From: CAZYBU01 sp964645775
GTDB lineage: Bacteria > Spirochaetota > UBA4802 > UBA5550
Length of the DNA: 64,000 nt
Assembly (NCBI GenBank): GCA_964645775.1
Contig: CAZYBU010000015.1
Coordinates: 1 to 64,000, forward strand
Direction of reading: 5' to 3'
This document shows, one piece after another, positions 1 through 7,626 of the stretch. Position numbers and translations under genes: made by a program. The notes under the pieces were generated by a model, which ran no database searches, had not been told where the DNA came from, and saw only the letters and a list, made by a program, of their open reading frames with translations. The first letter of the stretch is position 1; the number at the start of each line of letters is the position of its first letter.

Positions 1-1
1 G

Positions 2-643
2 GCCCGTGTCATCATCGTCACGGGCGGCGGAGATAAGGCCTTCGTGGCCGGCGCTGACATAAAGGAGATAAGCGGGCTGGAAGACCGGGACGAAGCGTTG
101 AGCTTCGTTCGCCTGGGACAGGATATTTTCGACCTTATCGACTCTTCGGATAAACCTTTCATCGCCGCCATTAACGGCTTTTGTCTCGGCGGCGGACTTG
201 AGCTGGCCCTTGCCTGTCACATGCGTGTCGCCGAAAATCAGGTGAAGCTCGGCCTGCCGGAGACGAAACTGGGGATCATTCCTGGCTTCGGCGGAACCCA
301 GAGACTGAGCCGGGCTGTTGGCACCGCCCTGGCTTACGAGATCATACTCTCCGCGGAGTTCATCAGCGCTGAGGAGGCCCTCCGCATAGGCCTCGTAAAC
401 CGGCTGGCGGAAACGGGAGGGGCCGTGGAAACCGCCAGGGAGATCGCCCTCCCTATGGCGAAGAAGGGCCGGCCGGCCGTCAGGGCCGCCATGGAAGCCA
501 TTCGAGAAGGCTCGCGGGCATCCTTCCAGGAAGGGATCATTCTGGAGAGAGATCGTTTCGTATCCATCTGCGGAACAGATAACATGAAAGAAGGAGTGAC
601 CGCCTTCCTGGAAAAACGGGAACCGGAACCCAGGGATCAATGA
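2..643 (+). CDS. Enoyl-CoA hydratase/isomerase (crotonase), 5' end missing
   Basis: The reading frame is open from base 2, so the start lies before the window; about 213 residues remain of the usual roughly 260. Crotonases hydrate 2-enoyl-CoA thioesters in beta-oxidation or butyrate-type metabolism in the cytoplasm. Seen here: the oxyanion-hole segment AGADIKE, the stretch NGFCLGGGLELALACH with the first catalytic Glu, and PETKLGIIPGFGGTQRL with the second catalytic Glu. The family call is therefore firm and the enzyme is probably active. The exact substrate cannot be read. The stop codon overlaps the next gene's ATG (ATGA), suggesting translational coupling with rimI and engB. Confidence 0.93.
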   Translation, partial: ARVIIVTGGGDKAFVAGADIKEISGLEDRDEALSFVRLGQDIFDLIDSSDKPFIAAINGFCLGGGLELALACHMRVAENQVKLGLPETKLGIIPGFGGTQRLSRAVGTALAYEIILSAEFISAEEALRIGLVNRLAETGGAVETAREIALPMAKKGRPAVRAAMEAIREGSRASFQEGIILERDRFVSICGTDNMKEGVTAFLEKREPEPRDQ

Positions 644-1074
644 AAGTTCAATTCAAAGAGGCGGATCTCTCCGACCTGGATATTCTCTTTAAACTGGAAC
701 GCCTGGGTTCCGCCCGCTGGACCCGGAAGATGTTCGAGGACGAAATGGAGATCGATTTTTCCCGGATGATCATGGCCCTTGATTATGAGAACCCGGCAGG
801 ATTCATCGTGGTCTGGCTGGCCCCGGGAGAAGTTCAGATTAACAACATTGCCGTAGCGCCGGAACATCGACGGAAGGGAATCGCGCTTTCCCTGATAGGT
901 CACGTCTGTGACGAGGCCTTTCATCCCGGCCGGGAGAAGGTTATTCTCGAGGCGAGAGAGGACAACATCCCGGCCCTTAAACTATACGCGATGGCAGGAT
1001 TTACCCGGACCGGCCACAGGCCGGATTATTACGGTAATTCAGGCGCCATACTCATGGAAAAGAGGTTATCTTGA
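640..1074 (+). CDS. rimI: GNAT acetyltransferase, RimI-like
   Basis: A 144-residue single-domain GNAT protein. RimI acetylates the N-terminal alanine of ribosomal protein S18. The acetyl-CoA-binding motif A is visible as VAPEHRRKGIALSLI, and the C-terminal segment (EAREDNIPALKLYAMAGF, then RPDYY) follows the RimI pattern closely. The ATG overlaps the crotonase stop by four bases, and its own stop TGA overlaps the TTG start of engB. RimI is the best match, but another small GNAT with a similar tail cannot be excluded. Confidence 0.82.
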   Translation: MKVQFKEADLSDLDILFKLERLGSARWTRKMFEDEMEIDFSRMIMALDYENPAGFIVVWLAPGEVQINNIAVAPEHRRKGIALSLIGHVCDEAFHPGREKVILEAREDNIPALKLYAMAGFTRTGHRPDYYGNSGAILMEKRLS

Positions 1075-1670
1075 AGATCAGGGAAGCAAAATTCCTTAAG
1101 AGCTGCACGAAACCTTCCCAGTTCCCGCTCTTTTCTTACCCGGAGTTTGCCTTCCTGGGCCGGTCGAACGTGGGCAAGTCTTCTCTCCTGAACATGGTCC
1201 TCTCCCGGAAGGACCTGGTAAAGACCGGATCGAAACCGGGAGTTACCAGGACCATTAACTTCTTTACGGTAAATGACGACATCTCATTCGCGGACCTTCC
1301 CGGTTACGGGTACGCCAAACTTCCGGCCCAGCTCAGGAAAAGTTTTCTTCCCATGATCAGATCATACATAGAGGTCCGGGAAAATCTCCGCATGGTATTT
1401 CTCCTGGTGGACATCCGCCGTGACCCGGATGATTTTGAACGCAACATACTGGAACTCTGTATGCGAAACCGGCGTCCCGTGGCTGTTGTCCTGACCAAGG
1501 CGGACAAGGTGGGGAGCAACGAGCTCCCCCGCAGGAGAAAGAAGATTCTCACCGCCCTGAGCATACCTGAAGAATCGACCATACTCTCCTCTACCCTGAA
1601 GGGGAAAGGGAAGAAGGAGATTCTTTCGGTAATCAATGAGTTTTCAAAATCAAATCGGAGCGAGAAGTGA
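1071..1670 (+). CDS. engB: Ribosome biogenesis GTPase EngB (YsxC)
   Basis: A 199-residue TRAFAC GTPase of the EngB/YsxC family, needed for assembly of the large ribosomal subunit. Motifs in order: G1 GRSNVGKSS near residue 31, G2 threonine in KPGVTRTINFF, G3 DLPGYGYAKLP, G4 TKADK. The length is normal for the family. The start is TTG inside the sequence TTGA, overlapping the rimI stop, so it is probably made by coupled translation. A hairpin that could act as a terminator sits across the stop codon. Confidence 0.94.
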   Translation: MKIREAKFLKSCTKPSQFPLFSYPEFAFLGRSNVGKSSLLNMVLSRKDLVKTGSKPGVTRTINFFTVNDDISFADLPGYGYAKLPAQLRKSFLPMIRSYIEVRENLRMVFLLVDIRRDPDDFERNILELCMRNRRPVAVVLTKADKVGSNELPRRRKKILTALSIPEESTILSSTLKGKGKKEILSVINEFSKSNRSEK

Positions 1671-1683
1671 GCGCTTCTCTTTA
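1662..1683 (+). terminator. Possible intrinsic terminator after engB
   Basis: GAGAAG and CTTCTC form a six-base-pair stem around a six-base loop, followed by TTTAA. The engB stop codon lies in the loop. The T-run is short, so this is a weak candidate, but it sits where the + strand operon must end before the convergent gene. Confidence 0.35.
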
Positions 1684-1736
1684 ATGGAAGGAACCACCTT
1701 ATTACACGCCCTGAATGGAGTCGAGAGAAGCAAATC

Positions 1737-2255
1737 TCAAGGTACAATAAATTTCAAAACAGTGATAAGTACCGTAACCATGGCGAATCCCGTGGTTATC
1801 ATAACCGTGATACGATTAAATCTCCTGTCAAAGGATTCGAAACGTTTATCCACCTGTTCAAACCGGTAATTCATGTCTTCACGTAGTTCTTCAAAGCGTT
1901 TATCCACCTGCTCAAAGCGTTTATCCACCTGCTCAAAGCGCTTCTCCATCTGCTCAAAGCGTTTATCCACCTGCTCAAAGCGCTTCTCCATCTGCTCAAA
2001 GCGTTTATCCACCTGCTCAAAGCGCTTCTCCATCAGGTCAAAGCCCTGTTTTATCAGTTCACGCTGATGGCTCAACTCTTCTTCAACACGGATCTGCCTT
2101 TCCTGAAGATATCCCTGGGGGAGACCAACATCAGCCAGCCATTCCGGCAGGTGCCGTTTTACATAGTTTCCGATACGGGAGAGTTCTTCTTCTCTAAGTT
2201 CCATGGATGATTCACCTGAATGATTAATCATACTTTCAAATACCTCCGGTGTCAA
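1737..2255 (-). CDS. Heptad-repeat coiled-coil membrane protein (Bdr-like architecture)
   Basis: Not a family I can name with certainty. The 172 residues comprise a roughly 60-residue N-terminal region, seven or more RFEQ-type heptads (VDKRFEQ alternating with MEKRFEQ), and one C-terminal membrane helix (ITVMITTGFAMVTVLITVL) ending at the last residues. A tail-anchored coiled coil is the expected structure. The TTG start is chosen because GGAGGAGAT lies eight bases upstream; the later ATG codons lack such a site. The overall plan recalls the Borrelia Bdr proteins (repeats plus C-terminal helix). A paralogue lies near 43 kb, sharing the EELxxQRELxxQGF segment before its own RF heptads. Function unknown. 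Confidence 0.75.
   Translation of the reverse strand: MTPEVFESMINHSGESSMELREEELSRIGNYVKRHLPEWLADVGLPQGYLQERQIRVEEELSHQRELIKQGFDLMEKRFEQVDKRFEQMEKRFEQVDKRFEQMEKRFEQVDKRFEQVDKRFEELREDMNYRFEQVDKRFESFDRRFNRITVMITTGFAMVTVLITVLKFIVP
1891..2037 (-). repeat. Seven tandem 21-bp repeats
   Basis: Seven contiguous 21-base units with no spacers, reading tcaaagcg + tttatccacctgc or its variant cttctccatctgc on the + strand. They encode the heptads VDKRFEQ and MEKRFEQ in the gene above. Several units are identical at the DNA level, so copy number may vary by slippage or unequal recombination. Confidence 0.95.
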
Positions 2256-2461
2256 GATTAATATCTCCTCCCATGGTACACGCCAGATCCAAGCTATTTG
2301 AGAAAAAAATTTCGCGCCTCATTCGTCCGGTGAATCATCCATGGAACAGGGAAAAGAATCACCGCCAGACCTGTCATTATCGATGCATACCAGGTGTGTC
2401 CAAAAGGTTCTGAACGCCGAATACGGTTTGTTCCCACCCCTTTTCACCTGTCCTTCAGGGT

Positions 2462-2644
2462 TCGATTAAAGAAATCCAGTACGTCGCCGGGAAAGACCTT
2501 CCTGAAATGAAGAAACTGATCGTGGATAGAGACCTCAGGCCTGTTAAGGGAAAAACCCGCCCCCGGGAAGAGATGGCCGAGGCCCACCGGTACGTGGAGA
2601 CCGACCATAAACGGGGAAACGTTGTCATCAGGTTATACGTATGA
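2462..2644 (+). pseudogene. Remnant: C-terminus of a zinc-type alcohol dehydrogenase / quinone reductase
   Basis: In one + frame up to TGA at 2642-2644 the sequence reads like the end of an MDR-family NAD(P)-dependent alcohol dehydrogenase: KDLPEMKKLI, then DLRPV, then EEMAEAHRYVETDHKRGNVV. Family members typically end in EAHRYVE-GHKKGNVVI. No start codon context or upstream Rossmann domain was found in any frame between 2256 and 2462, so only a C-terminal scrap of about 60 residues survives. The rest of the 2256-2649 gap shows no other recognisable coding sequence. Confidence 0.6.
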
Positions 2645-2649
2645 TCACC

Positions 2650-3462
2650 CTAATCTTTACTTCTAATGAGCAACCCGTGCTGAGTCTGAAGCATGACACT
2701 GTTTCTCTGTAACCGGGTAATCTCCTCGGCCATGTTCAGGTCCCGGATACGGCTCTCCGCGGCCCGGAGATTGACCATGTATCGATACTGTCCCTTGATC
2801 TTGAACTCCAGCCGGTTCTCCCGGGCGCCTGCCGATGCCCGAATGCGGATCAACCTGTCCAGGGCCCGGTCCACCTTCTCCATGGAGCCGTACGGATCAC
2901 GGACCACGCTGACATCGGCTATGCCCAGGTTCTCGGGCGTCAGTTCCGGTATCACCCGTTTCGTGTTGAACTGGCTGAACCGTGCGTTCATCCTGATCTG
3001 CCTCAGAAGCTGGTCGATCTCCGACTGGGTCAGCTCCCTGTCGCTGGCACTGTATATCCCACCGCCCGTTCGCAGAATGAGCACCCGTATCCTTTTCAAA
3101 ATTCTCTGGTTCTCGGCTACCATCTGTTCCATGTACCGGATATAGTTTCTCATGTCCTCATCGTTCATGGCCTGCTGCTTGAGGCCGGAAATAAGGGCGT
3201 CCATCTTTTCTGCCACGGCCAGGCCGGAGGGGTCATCCGCGGCCCGGGTAATCCGCTTGCCGGATGAGAGCTTCCGAATGTTGTCCATGAGTCCCCGCTG
3301 GGACAGACGGCTCTGGCGTATGATGAAATTCGACCCGCCCTGCCGGTAGACCACGAAATTCGCTCCCGTCGGTATAAAGAGCGAAGTTCCTTCAGCGAAA
3401 AGGGGGGGCAGGATCGAGGTACCCCCCAGGATAAGGATAAGTGTCGCAATCAGTCGTTTCAT
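2650..3462 (-). CDS. Flagellin-domain protein with Sec signal peptide
   Basis: A 270-residue FlaB-like protein. The first 24 residues (MKRLIATLILILGG..., ending LFAEG) look like a Sec signal peptide cleaved after LFA. Then comes a flagellin N-terminal D0/D1 helix region (LSSGKRITRAADDPSGLAVAEKM, close to FlaB LSSGLRINRAGDDASGLAV) and a flagellin C-terminal region (SRIRDLNMAEEITRLQRNSVM). Ordinary FlaB filament proteins have no signal peptide because the flagellar type III apparatus exports them. An upstream in-frame ATG at 3513 is rejected because a strong promoter lies between it and the chosen ATG. It may be a periplasmic filament-associated protein; that role is inference. Confidence 0.85.
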   Translation of the reverse strand: MKRLIATLILILGGTSILPPLFAEGTSLFIPTGANFVVYRQGGSNFIIRQSRLSQRGLMDNIRKLSSGKRITRAADDPSGLAVAEKMDALISGLKQQAMNDEDMRNYIRYMEQMVAENQRILKRIRVLILRTGGGIYSASDRELTQSEIDQLLRQIRMNARFSQFNTKRVIPELTPENLGIADVSVVRDPYGSMEKVDRALDRLIRIRASAGARENRLEFKIKGQYRYMVNLRAAESRIRDLNMAEEITRLQRNSVMLQTQHGLLIRSKD

Positions 3463-3468
3463 GCCGGT

Positions 3469-3497
3469 AATATATTCACACGTACAATAAAGGTCAA
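3469..3497 (-). promoter_or_regulatory. Sigma70-type promoter for the Sec-flagellin gene
   Basis: TTGACC, a 17-base spacer and TATATT on the minus strand. Only six bases separate the -10 from the ATG at 3462, so transcription would begin at or very near the start codon, giving a leaderless mRNA. No ribosome-binding site precedes this ATG, which agrees. Confidence 0.65.
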
Positions 3498-3544
3498 AGG
3501 ATAAACTATTCATTCTTCAGGTAATCGAGACAACAGGATTGTTG

Positions 3545-3571
3545 CAAAAAAAGGACGGCCGTGGACCGCCC
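3545..3571 (-). terminator. Intrinsic terminator ending the flagellar operon
   Basis: On the minus strand GGGCGG and CCGTCC (one G-U pair) form a stem around a seven-base loop, followed by an uninterrupted run of T. It lies directly after the flbB stop. Confidence 0.7.
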
Positions 3572-3598
3572 CGCTGCACTGTATAAAATCGGTCCGCT

Positions 3599-4195
3599 TC
3601 ATATCTGGGTCATGAGGTACATAATGCGGCTCGCTTTCTCCTTCGGCATGAGGGTGATCAGATAGGGGGTGATACTGGCCTGTCCCGCCTCTGCCGCGTT
3701 CTGGTCCATCTGGCGGAGAACGTCAATAATCAGGGGATCCTCCCACTGAACCATGATCTCCACGGACTGTTCCGGGGGCATGTTGGCCATCTTCTCGGCC
3801 AGGACCTGTACGTTCTTCTGGTAGCCTGAATACCGTTCCTTCTCTTCCTGGAACTTCTTCTTCTCAAGCTCGATTCCCTTCTTTATCTCCTCGAGTTTCT
3901 CCTCTTCCGTTTCAAGCTCCTTCTCCTTCTCGGAGATCAACGCCTCCCTCCGGTCCAGTTTCTCGATCCTTTCCTGGAGACGGTCCTTCTCCTTTTCAAA
4001 CTCTTCCCGCATGATGAGCGAAGGCTCATCCCCGGAAGCGGTCATGACCGATTCCGGCTCCTTCATGTACCGGTTTACAAGGGAATGAAAGTTAAACATC
4101 CCTATATAATCCAGCCAGAAAGCGCCTGAACCCAGTATAGCTAAAATCAGTATAATAAGGTATACCATTTTTGAGCGTTCCGAGATGCGTGCCAT
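3599..4195 (-). CDS. flbB: Flagellar collar protein FlbB
   Basis: A 198-residue protein with one N-terminal membrane helix (about residues 10-28), a highly charged coiled coil (about 60-130) and a C-terminal MotE/MgtE-N-like helical segment (LAEKMANMPPEQSVEIM ... LMPKEKASRIMYLM). This is the layout of spirochaete FlbB, which forms the base of the periplasmic collar around the motor and helps place the stators. AGGAGG eight bases before the ATG fixes the start. It is the last gene of the operon; in Treponema and Borrelia the run continues with flbC, flgD and flgE, which are not here. Confidence 0.85.
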   Translation of the reverse strand: MARISERSKMVYLIILILAILGSGAFWLDYIGMFNFHSLVNRYMKEPESVMTASGDEPSLIMREEFEKEKDRLQERIEKLDRREALISEKEKELETEEEKLEEIKKGIELEKKKFQEEKERYSGYQKNVQVLAEKMANMPPEQSVEIMVQWEDPLIIDVLRQMDQNAAEAGQASITPYLITLMPKEKASRIMYLMTQI

Positions 4196-4207
4196 GGGCC
4201 GAACCTC

Positions 4208-4828
4208 CTATTCTGATCTCATTCGCGACATAACGCGGCGCACGAATTCTTCCGTTTCCGGGTAATCGGGTACTCCTCCCGACTCGTCAACAGCGCCGGG
4301 TCCTGCGTTGTACGCGGCCAGGGCCCGGGGATAGTCCCCCCTGTACCGTTCCAGAAGACTCCTCAGGTACCGGGTACCGGCATTGAGGTTTTCGTCCACG
4401 GAGAAGGGATTCTCAACGTTCATCTCCTCAAGAAGAGGCGGCATGAGCTGCATCAATCCCATGGCCCCCCGGTTCGAGACGGCTCCCGGATCAAAACTGG
4501 ATTCGGTATCGACGACCGCCCGTACCAGATTCGACGGCAAACCGTTCTTCCCGGCGTAGTATTCTATGGCTTTATCAATCGAAGCCCGGTCATGCCCGAA
4601 TACCGGCCGACCCACAACCCGGTTAGTCGCCTGGGACCGATTAAGCTGGCCCACATTTTCAACTTCCTTACCGGTCGCCCGATCCAGGTGATGCTGGAAG
4701 AGATTTCTCTCGCTTTGACGCGCTTCTCTTTCCTTTTGCTGCACATCAACCGGTTGCCTACGGATCAGGCCGAAGCGTTTCTGTATCTCGTTTATGCGAT
4801 CCATAATGACGTACATGTCTTCCAGCAT
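4208..4828 (-). CDS. Flagellar lytic transglycosylase (SLT domain)
   Basis: 206 residues. The C-terminal half is a goose-lysozyme/SLT domain: catalytic Glu in AVVDTESSFDPGAVS, then NRGAMGLMQLMP, then YPRALAAYNAGPGAV. SLT enzymes cleave peptidoglycan glycan strands. No signal peptide is visible: the N-terminus (MLEDMYVIMDRINEIQ) is a charged helix. Placement between fliJ and flbB suggests it opens the cell wall for the rod and is delivered by the flagellar export apparatus, as FlgJ is in other bacteria; that is inference. A comparable SLT protein is encoded among Borrelia flagellar genes (BB0259). The ATG overlaps the fliJ stop (TAATG), with AGGAGG upstream. Confidence 0.85.
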   Translation of the reverse strand: MLEDMYVIMDRINEIQKRFGLIRRQPVDVQQKEREARQSERNLFQHHLDRATGKEVENVGQLNRSQATNRVVGRPVFGHDRASIDKAIEYYAGKNGLPSNLVRAVVDTESSFDPGAVSNRGAMGLMQLMPPLLEEMNVENPFSVDENLNAGTRYLRSLLERYRGDYPRALAAYNAGPGAVDESGGVPDYPETEEFVRRVMSRMRSE

Positions 4829-5289
4829 TACTGATCCTCCTGACGGATTCTTCTCATGTGGATCTTCTGGTTAATGTCTTCGTTCTCCCGGGCCAGTGTT
4901 CGGTTCACTCTGTACTGGTATTCTTCGTATTTACGTTCTTTCAGCTTCTCAACCACCCTCTTCTCACGACGGGCATCTACCAGCTTCTCTCTCACACGGT
5001 TAACCTCAGGTTCCATACTCTGGATCCTGTCCTCGGCCACGCCTATGGCCCGCCTGGAAACGTCTACGAACTTTTCATAGAGCAGGGCCTCACGAGGCCT
5101 GAACTCACCCTTCCTCATCTTCTCGCTAAAATCCTGCCGTTCCCTGTTTATTCTCTCCTGTATCTCCTGCTGGCGTACCCGCTCCTGGTTCTGAATACCC
5201 ACAAGACGGGCAAGTTCCCCCTGGATCTCCTTCTCGCGGGCCTCCCTGAGATCGAGCAGTGTCTGGAGCCTGAACGTAAACTTTTTCAT
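4828..5289 (-). CDS. fliJ: Flagellar export chaperone FliJ
   Basis: 153 residues, almost entirely an alpha-helical coiled coil, beginning MKKFTFRLQTLLDLREAREKE as FliJ proteins do. FliJ links the FliI ATPase ring to the export gate FlhA and escorts export chaperones. No other domain is present. It starts ten bases after fliI ends and its stop overlaps the next start, so it is part of the same translated unit. Identification rests on the N-terminal pattern, the coiled coil and position directly after fliI. Confidence 0.9.
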   Translation of the reverse strand: MKKFTFRLQTLLDLREAREKEIQGELARLVGIQNQERVRQQEIQERINRERQDFSEKMRKGEFRPREALLYEKFVDVSRRAIGVAEDRIQSMEPEVNRVREKLVDARREKRVVEKLKERKYEEYQYRVNRTLARENEDINQKIHMRRIRQEDQ

Positions 5290-5299
5290 TTACCCCATC

Positions 5300-6697
5300 C
5301 TACCTGATAATCGGCGCGAAACCGGGTGTAGGCCTGGGCGCGGGAGCGGCCGGTTTCTCCTTTATCCCTGTCAGCTCCTTCATCTTATCGACCGTGCCTT
5401 CCAGGGTATCCCTTTCGTAGATTCCCTGGCGCAGAAAATCGTTTATCGGTTCCATCAACTCCATGGCACGGTCCACCCGGGGGTCAGAGCCCCGGGCGTA
5501 GGCTCCCAGGGATATCATGTCTTCCTTGTCCCTGTAGGCGGCCAAAAGCTCACGAAGGGTCCGGGCCGCGGCCATGTGATCCTCGGTCACCACGTCCTTC
5601 ATGCAACGAGAAAGAGATCCCAGTACGTCGATGGCCGGGTAATGACCCGCGTGGGCCAGGTTCCTCTCCAGGACGATGTGACCGTCCAGGATACCCCGGG
5701 CCGTATCAGAAATCGGTTCGTTCAGATCATCCCCCTCAACGAGGATGGTATAAAACCCGGTAATGCTTCCCCCCGTGGGACTGGTGCCGGCCCGCTCCAT
5801 CATATGCGGCATGATGGAGAAGACAGATGGAGGATATCCCCTCTGGGCAGAGGGTTCGCCGCTGGCGAGACCTACTTCCCTCTGGGCCATGGCGAAACGG
5901 GTAACCGAATCCATCATCAGATTGACCGCCATGCCCCGGTCCCGGAAATACTCCGCCATGGCATGGGCCACGAAGGCCCCCCGGATACGCAACATCGGGG
6001 GCTGGTCGGAAGTAGCCACAATCACCACGGAGCGTGCCAGCCCATCCGGTCCCAGCTCCTTCTCCACGAAATCTTTAACCTCCCGGCCCCGCTCACCGAT
6101 AAGTGCGATAATGTTGACATCCGCGTCCGTGTAGCGGGCGATCATACCGAGAAGGGTCGATTTACCGACCCCGGAACCGGAGAATATACCGATCCTCTGC
6201 CCCCGTCCCACGGTATTTAGGCCGTCAATGGCCCGGACCCCCACGGAGAGAGGCGTGTCGATAATGGTCCGCTGGAGGGGATTGACCCTCACACCATGAA
6301 TCGGGTACCTCTTCTCCGTGATTATGTCGCCTTTGTCGTCAATCGGGGACCCTACCCCGGAGATAACCCGGCCCAGCAGTTCATCTCCCACGGAAACAGT
6401 CAGGGCCTCGCCCTCGGCGTAGACATCGGCCCCGGGTACAACGCCCTTCATATCGCCGATGGACATCAGGATCACCCGGTTCTTATTGAACCCGACAACC
6501 TCCGCGTAGAGGTACCCTCCCTCCTGGAGGCGTATCTTGCAGAGGTCGCCGTATTTCACGACCGGCCCCTTCGATTCTATGGTCAGGCCCACGATTCTCT
6601 CGACCTTGCCGGTAAACTTGACGACCTCTACGTCATCGATTATCTTCCGGTACTTCTCGAGAAAATCGACCCGTTCATGTGGAAGTATCTGTATCAT
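5300..6697 (-). CDS. fliI: Flagellum-specific ATPase FliI
   Basis: 465 residues, normal length. FliI is the cytoplasmic hexameric ATPase that energises flagellar type III export. Seen: Walker A GSGVGKST near residue 178, the family stretch IALIGERGREVKDFVE, the Walker B region GMAVNLMMDSVTRFAMAQREVGL, and GEPSAQRGYPPSVFS. The C-terminal tail is rich in Pro and Ala. The ATG lies two bases after the fliH stop. All catalytic motifs are intact. Confidence 0.97.
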   Translation of the reverse strand: MIQILPHERVDFLEKYRKIIDDVEVVKFTGKVERIVGLTIESKGPVVKYGDLCKIRLQEGGYLYAEVVGFNKNRVILMSIGDMKGVVPGADVYAEGEALTVSVGDELLGRVISGVGSPIDDKGDIITEKRYPIHGVRVNPLQRTIIDTPLSVGVRAIDGLNTVGRGQRIGIFSGSGVGKSTLLGMIARYTDADVNIIALIGERGREVKDFVEKELGPDGLARSVVIVATSDQPPMLRIRGAFVAHAMAEYFRDRGMAVNLMMDSVTRFAMAQREVGLASGEPSAQRGYPPSVFSIMPHMMERAGTSPTGGSITGFYTILVEGDDLNEPISDTARGILDGHIVLERNLAHAGHYPAIDVLGSLSRCMKDVVTEDHMAAARTLRELLAAYRDKEDMISLGAYARGSDPRVDRAMELMEPINDFLRQGIYERDTLEGTVDKMKELTGIKEKPAAPAPRPTPGFAPIIR

Positions 6698-6699
6698 AA

Positions 6700-7626
6700 T
6701 TACATCGGGCTCGTGTTCCGGATCGCCTCTTCGATGGCGTCAAGCTGTGTGGAGATACGGGCGTCTATGGCCCCCACATCGGTTTCAATGATGCATCCTC
6801 CCCGCTCGACCCGGGAGTCCTCGTAGATGTTCACCTTCTTCAGGGACTCCATCATCTTGATAAGCTCGTCCTTGTGGGCCGTGGTCATATCCAGGTCAGC
6901 GAAGTTTACCCGGATATCGATACGGTCCCTGTCCTTGACCCGCTTAATGGCCTCCTTTATGTTGTTGATGACCACTTCTCTCCGTTCCACGATCTCGTCC
7001 TTGATGACCTTCCGCGCGATCATGAGGATCATCTCAGACATCATCTTCTCCGAGGAACTGATGATATCGTCCCGAATATCAACGGCCGTGGAGACGACTG
7101 TGCCCAGGCGATCGATGAGACGCATAACCTCTGCCTGGCCTTCCTTGTATCCCTCTTCCCGTCCGGCTTCGTAGCCCTTCTTATAGGCCTCGTGCTCAAT
7201 TTCGGAGACCTTGAGCTCAGCCTCCTTGATCATCTTCTCGGCCTCGAACTTGCCCCTCTCGATCTCCTGCTCAGACTCGACCCTGAGGCGTTCCATCTCC
7301 ATCTTTATCTGTTCTCGGGCCTGCTGAAGCTCGTTAAAGGCGGCCTGTTTGCCGTCCTCTTCTATCTTACCGGCCTGCTGGCGGGCGTTATCCAGCATCT
7401 GCTTGACTTCTTCCTCTGTCTCGCGCCGGTAACGCTCCAGTTCCGCCTCCATCTCCTCGATAGACGGACCGTGGTACACGTCGATGGGGGCACCTTCTTC
7501 ATCTACTTCGAACTCGCGGTAATCCTCGGTCTCGAGAAGGTTTCTCTGGTACTGGCTGGGAAGCTCCACCTGCTTTACGATATTGACCCGTTTTACCTCT
7601 CCGGGTTTGAACACCAGTCTAGACAA
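6700..7626 (-). CDS. fliH: Flagellar export protein FliH
   Basis: About 308 residues with a long charged helical stretch (roughly 60-190, with EAYKKGYEAGREEGYKEGQAE as in FliH) and a C-terminal V-ATPase-E-like domain. FliH is the stator-like regulator that holds FliI near the C-ring. The frame is open up to 7653, but I prefer TTG at 7626: GAGGA lies five bases upstream, and the protein then starts LSRLVFKPGEV, like known homologues. With this start the gene overlaps the end of fliG by eight bases. GTG at 7614 is a second option. Confidence 0.88.
   Translation of the reverse strand: MSRLVFKPGEVKRVNIVKQVELPSQYQRNLLETEDYREFEVDEEGAPIDVYHGPSIEEMEAELERYRRETEEEVKQMLDNARQQAGKIEEDGKQAAFNELQQAREQIKMEMERLRVESEQEIERGKFEAEKMIKEAELKVSEIEHEAYKKGYEAGREEGYKEGQAEVMRLIDRLGTVVSTAVDIRDDIISSSEKMMSEMILMIARKVIKDEIVERREVVINNIKEAIKRVKDRDRIDIRVNFADLDMTTAHKDELIKMMESLKKVNIYEDSRVERGGCIIETDVGAIDARISTQLDAIEEAIRNTSPM

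Noticed and set aside
1891..2037. Regular 21-bp repeats that could suggest a CRISPR array
   Set aside because: The units are contiguous with no spacers and lie in frame inside a coding gene, encoding coiled-coil heptads. The same holds for the array at 43230-43439.
3463..3513. N-terminal extension of the Sec-flagellin gene to an ATG at 3513
   Set aside because: A promoter at 3469-3497 lies inside the extension, and the shorter start gives a clean signal peptide.
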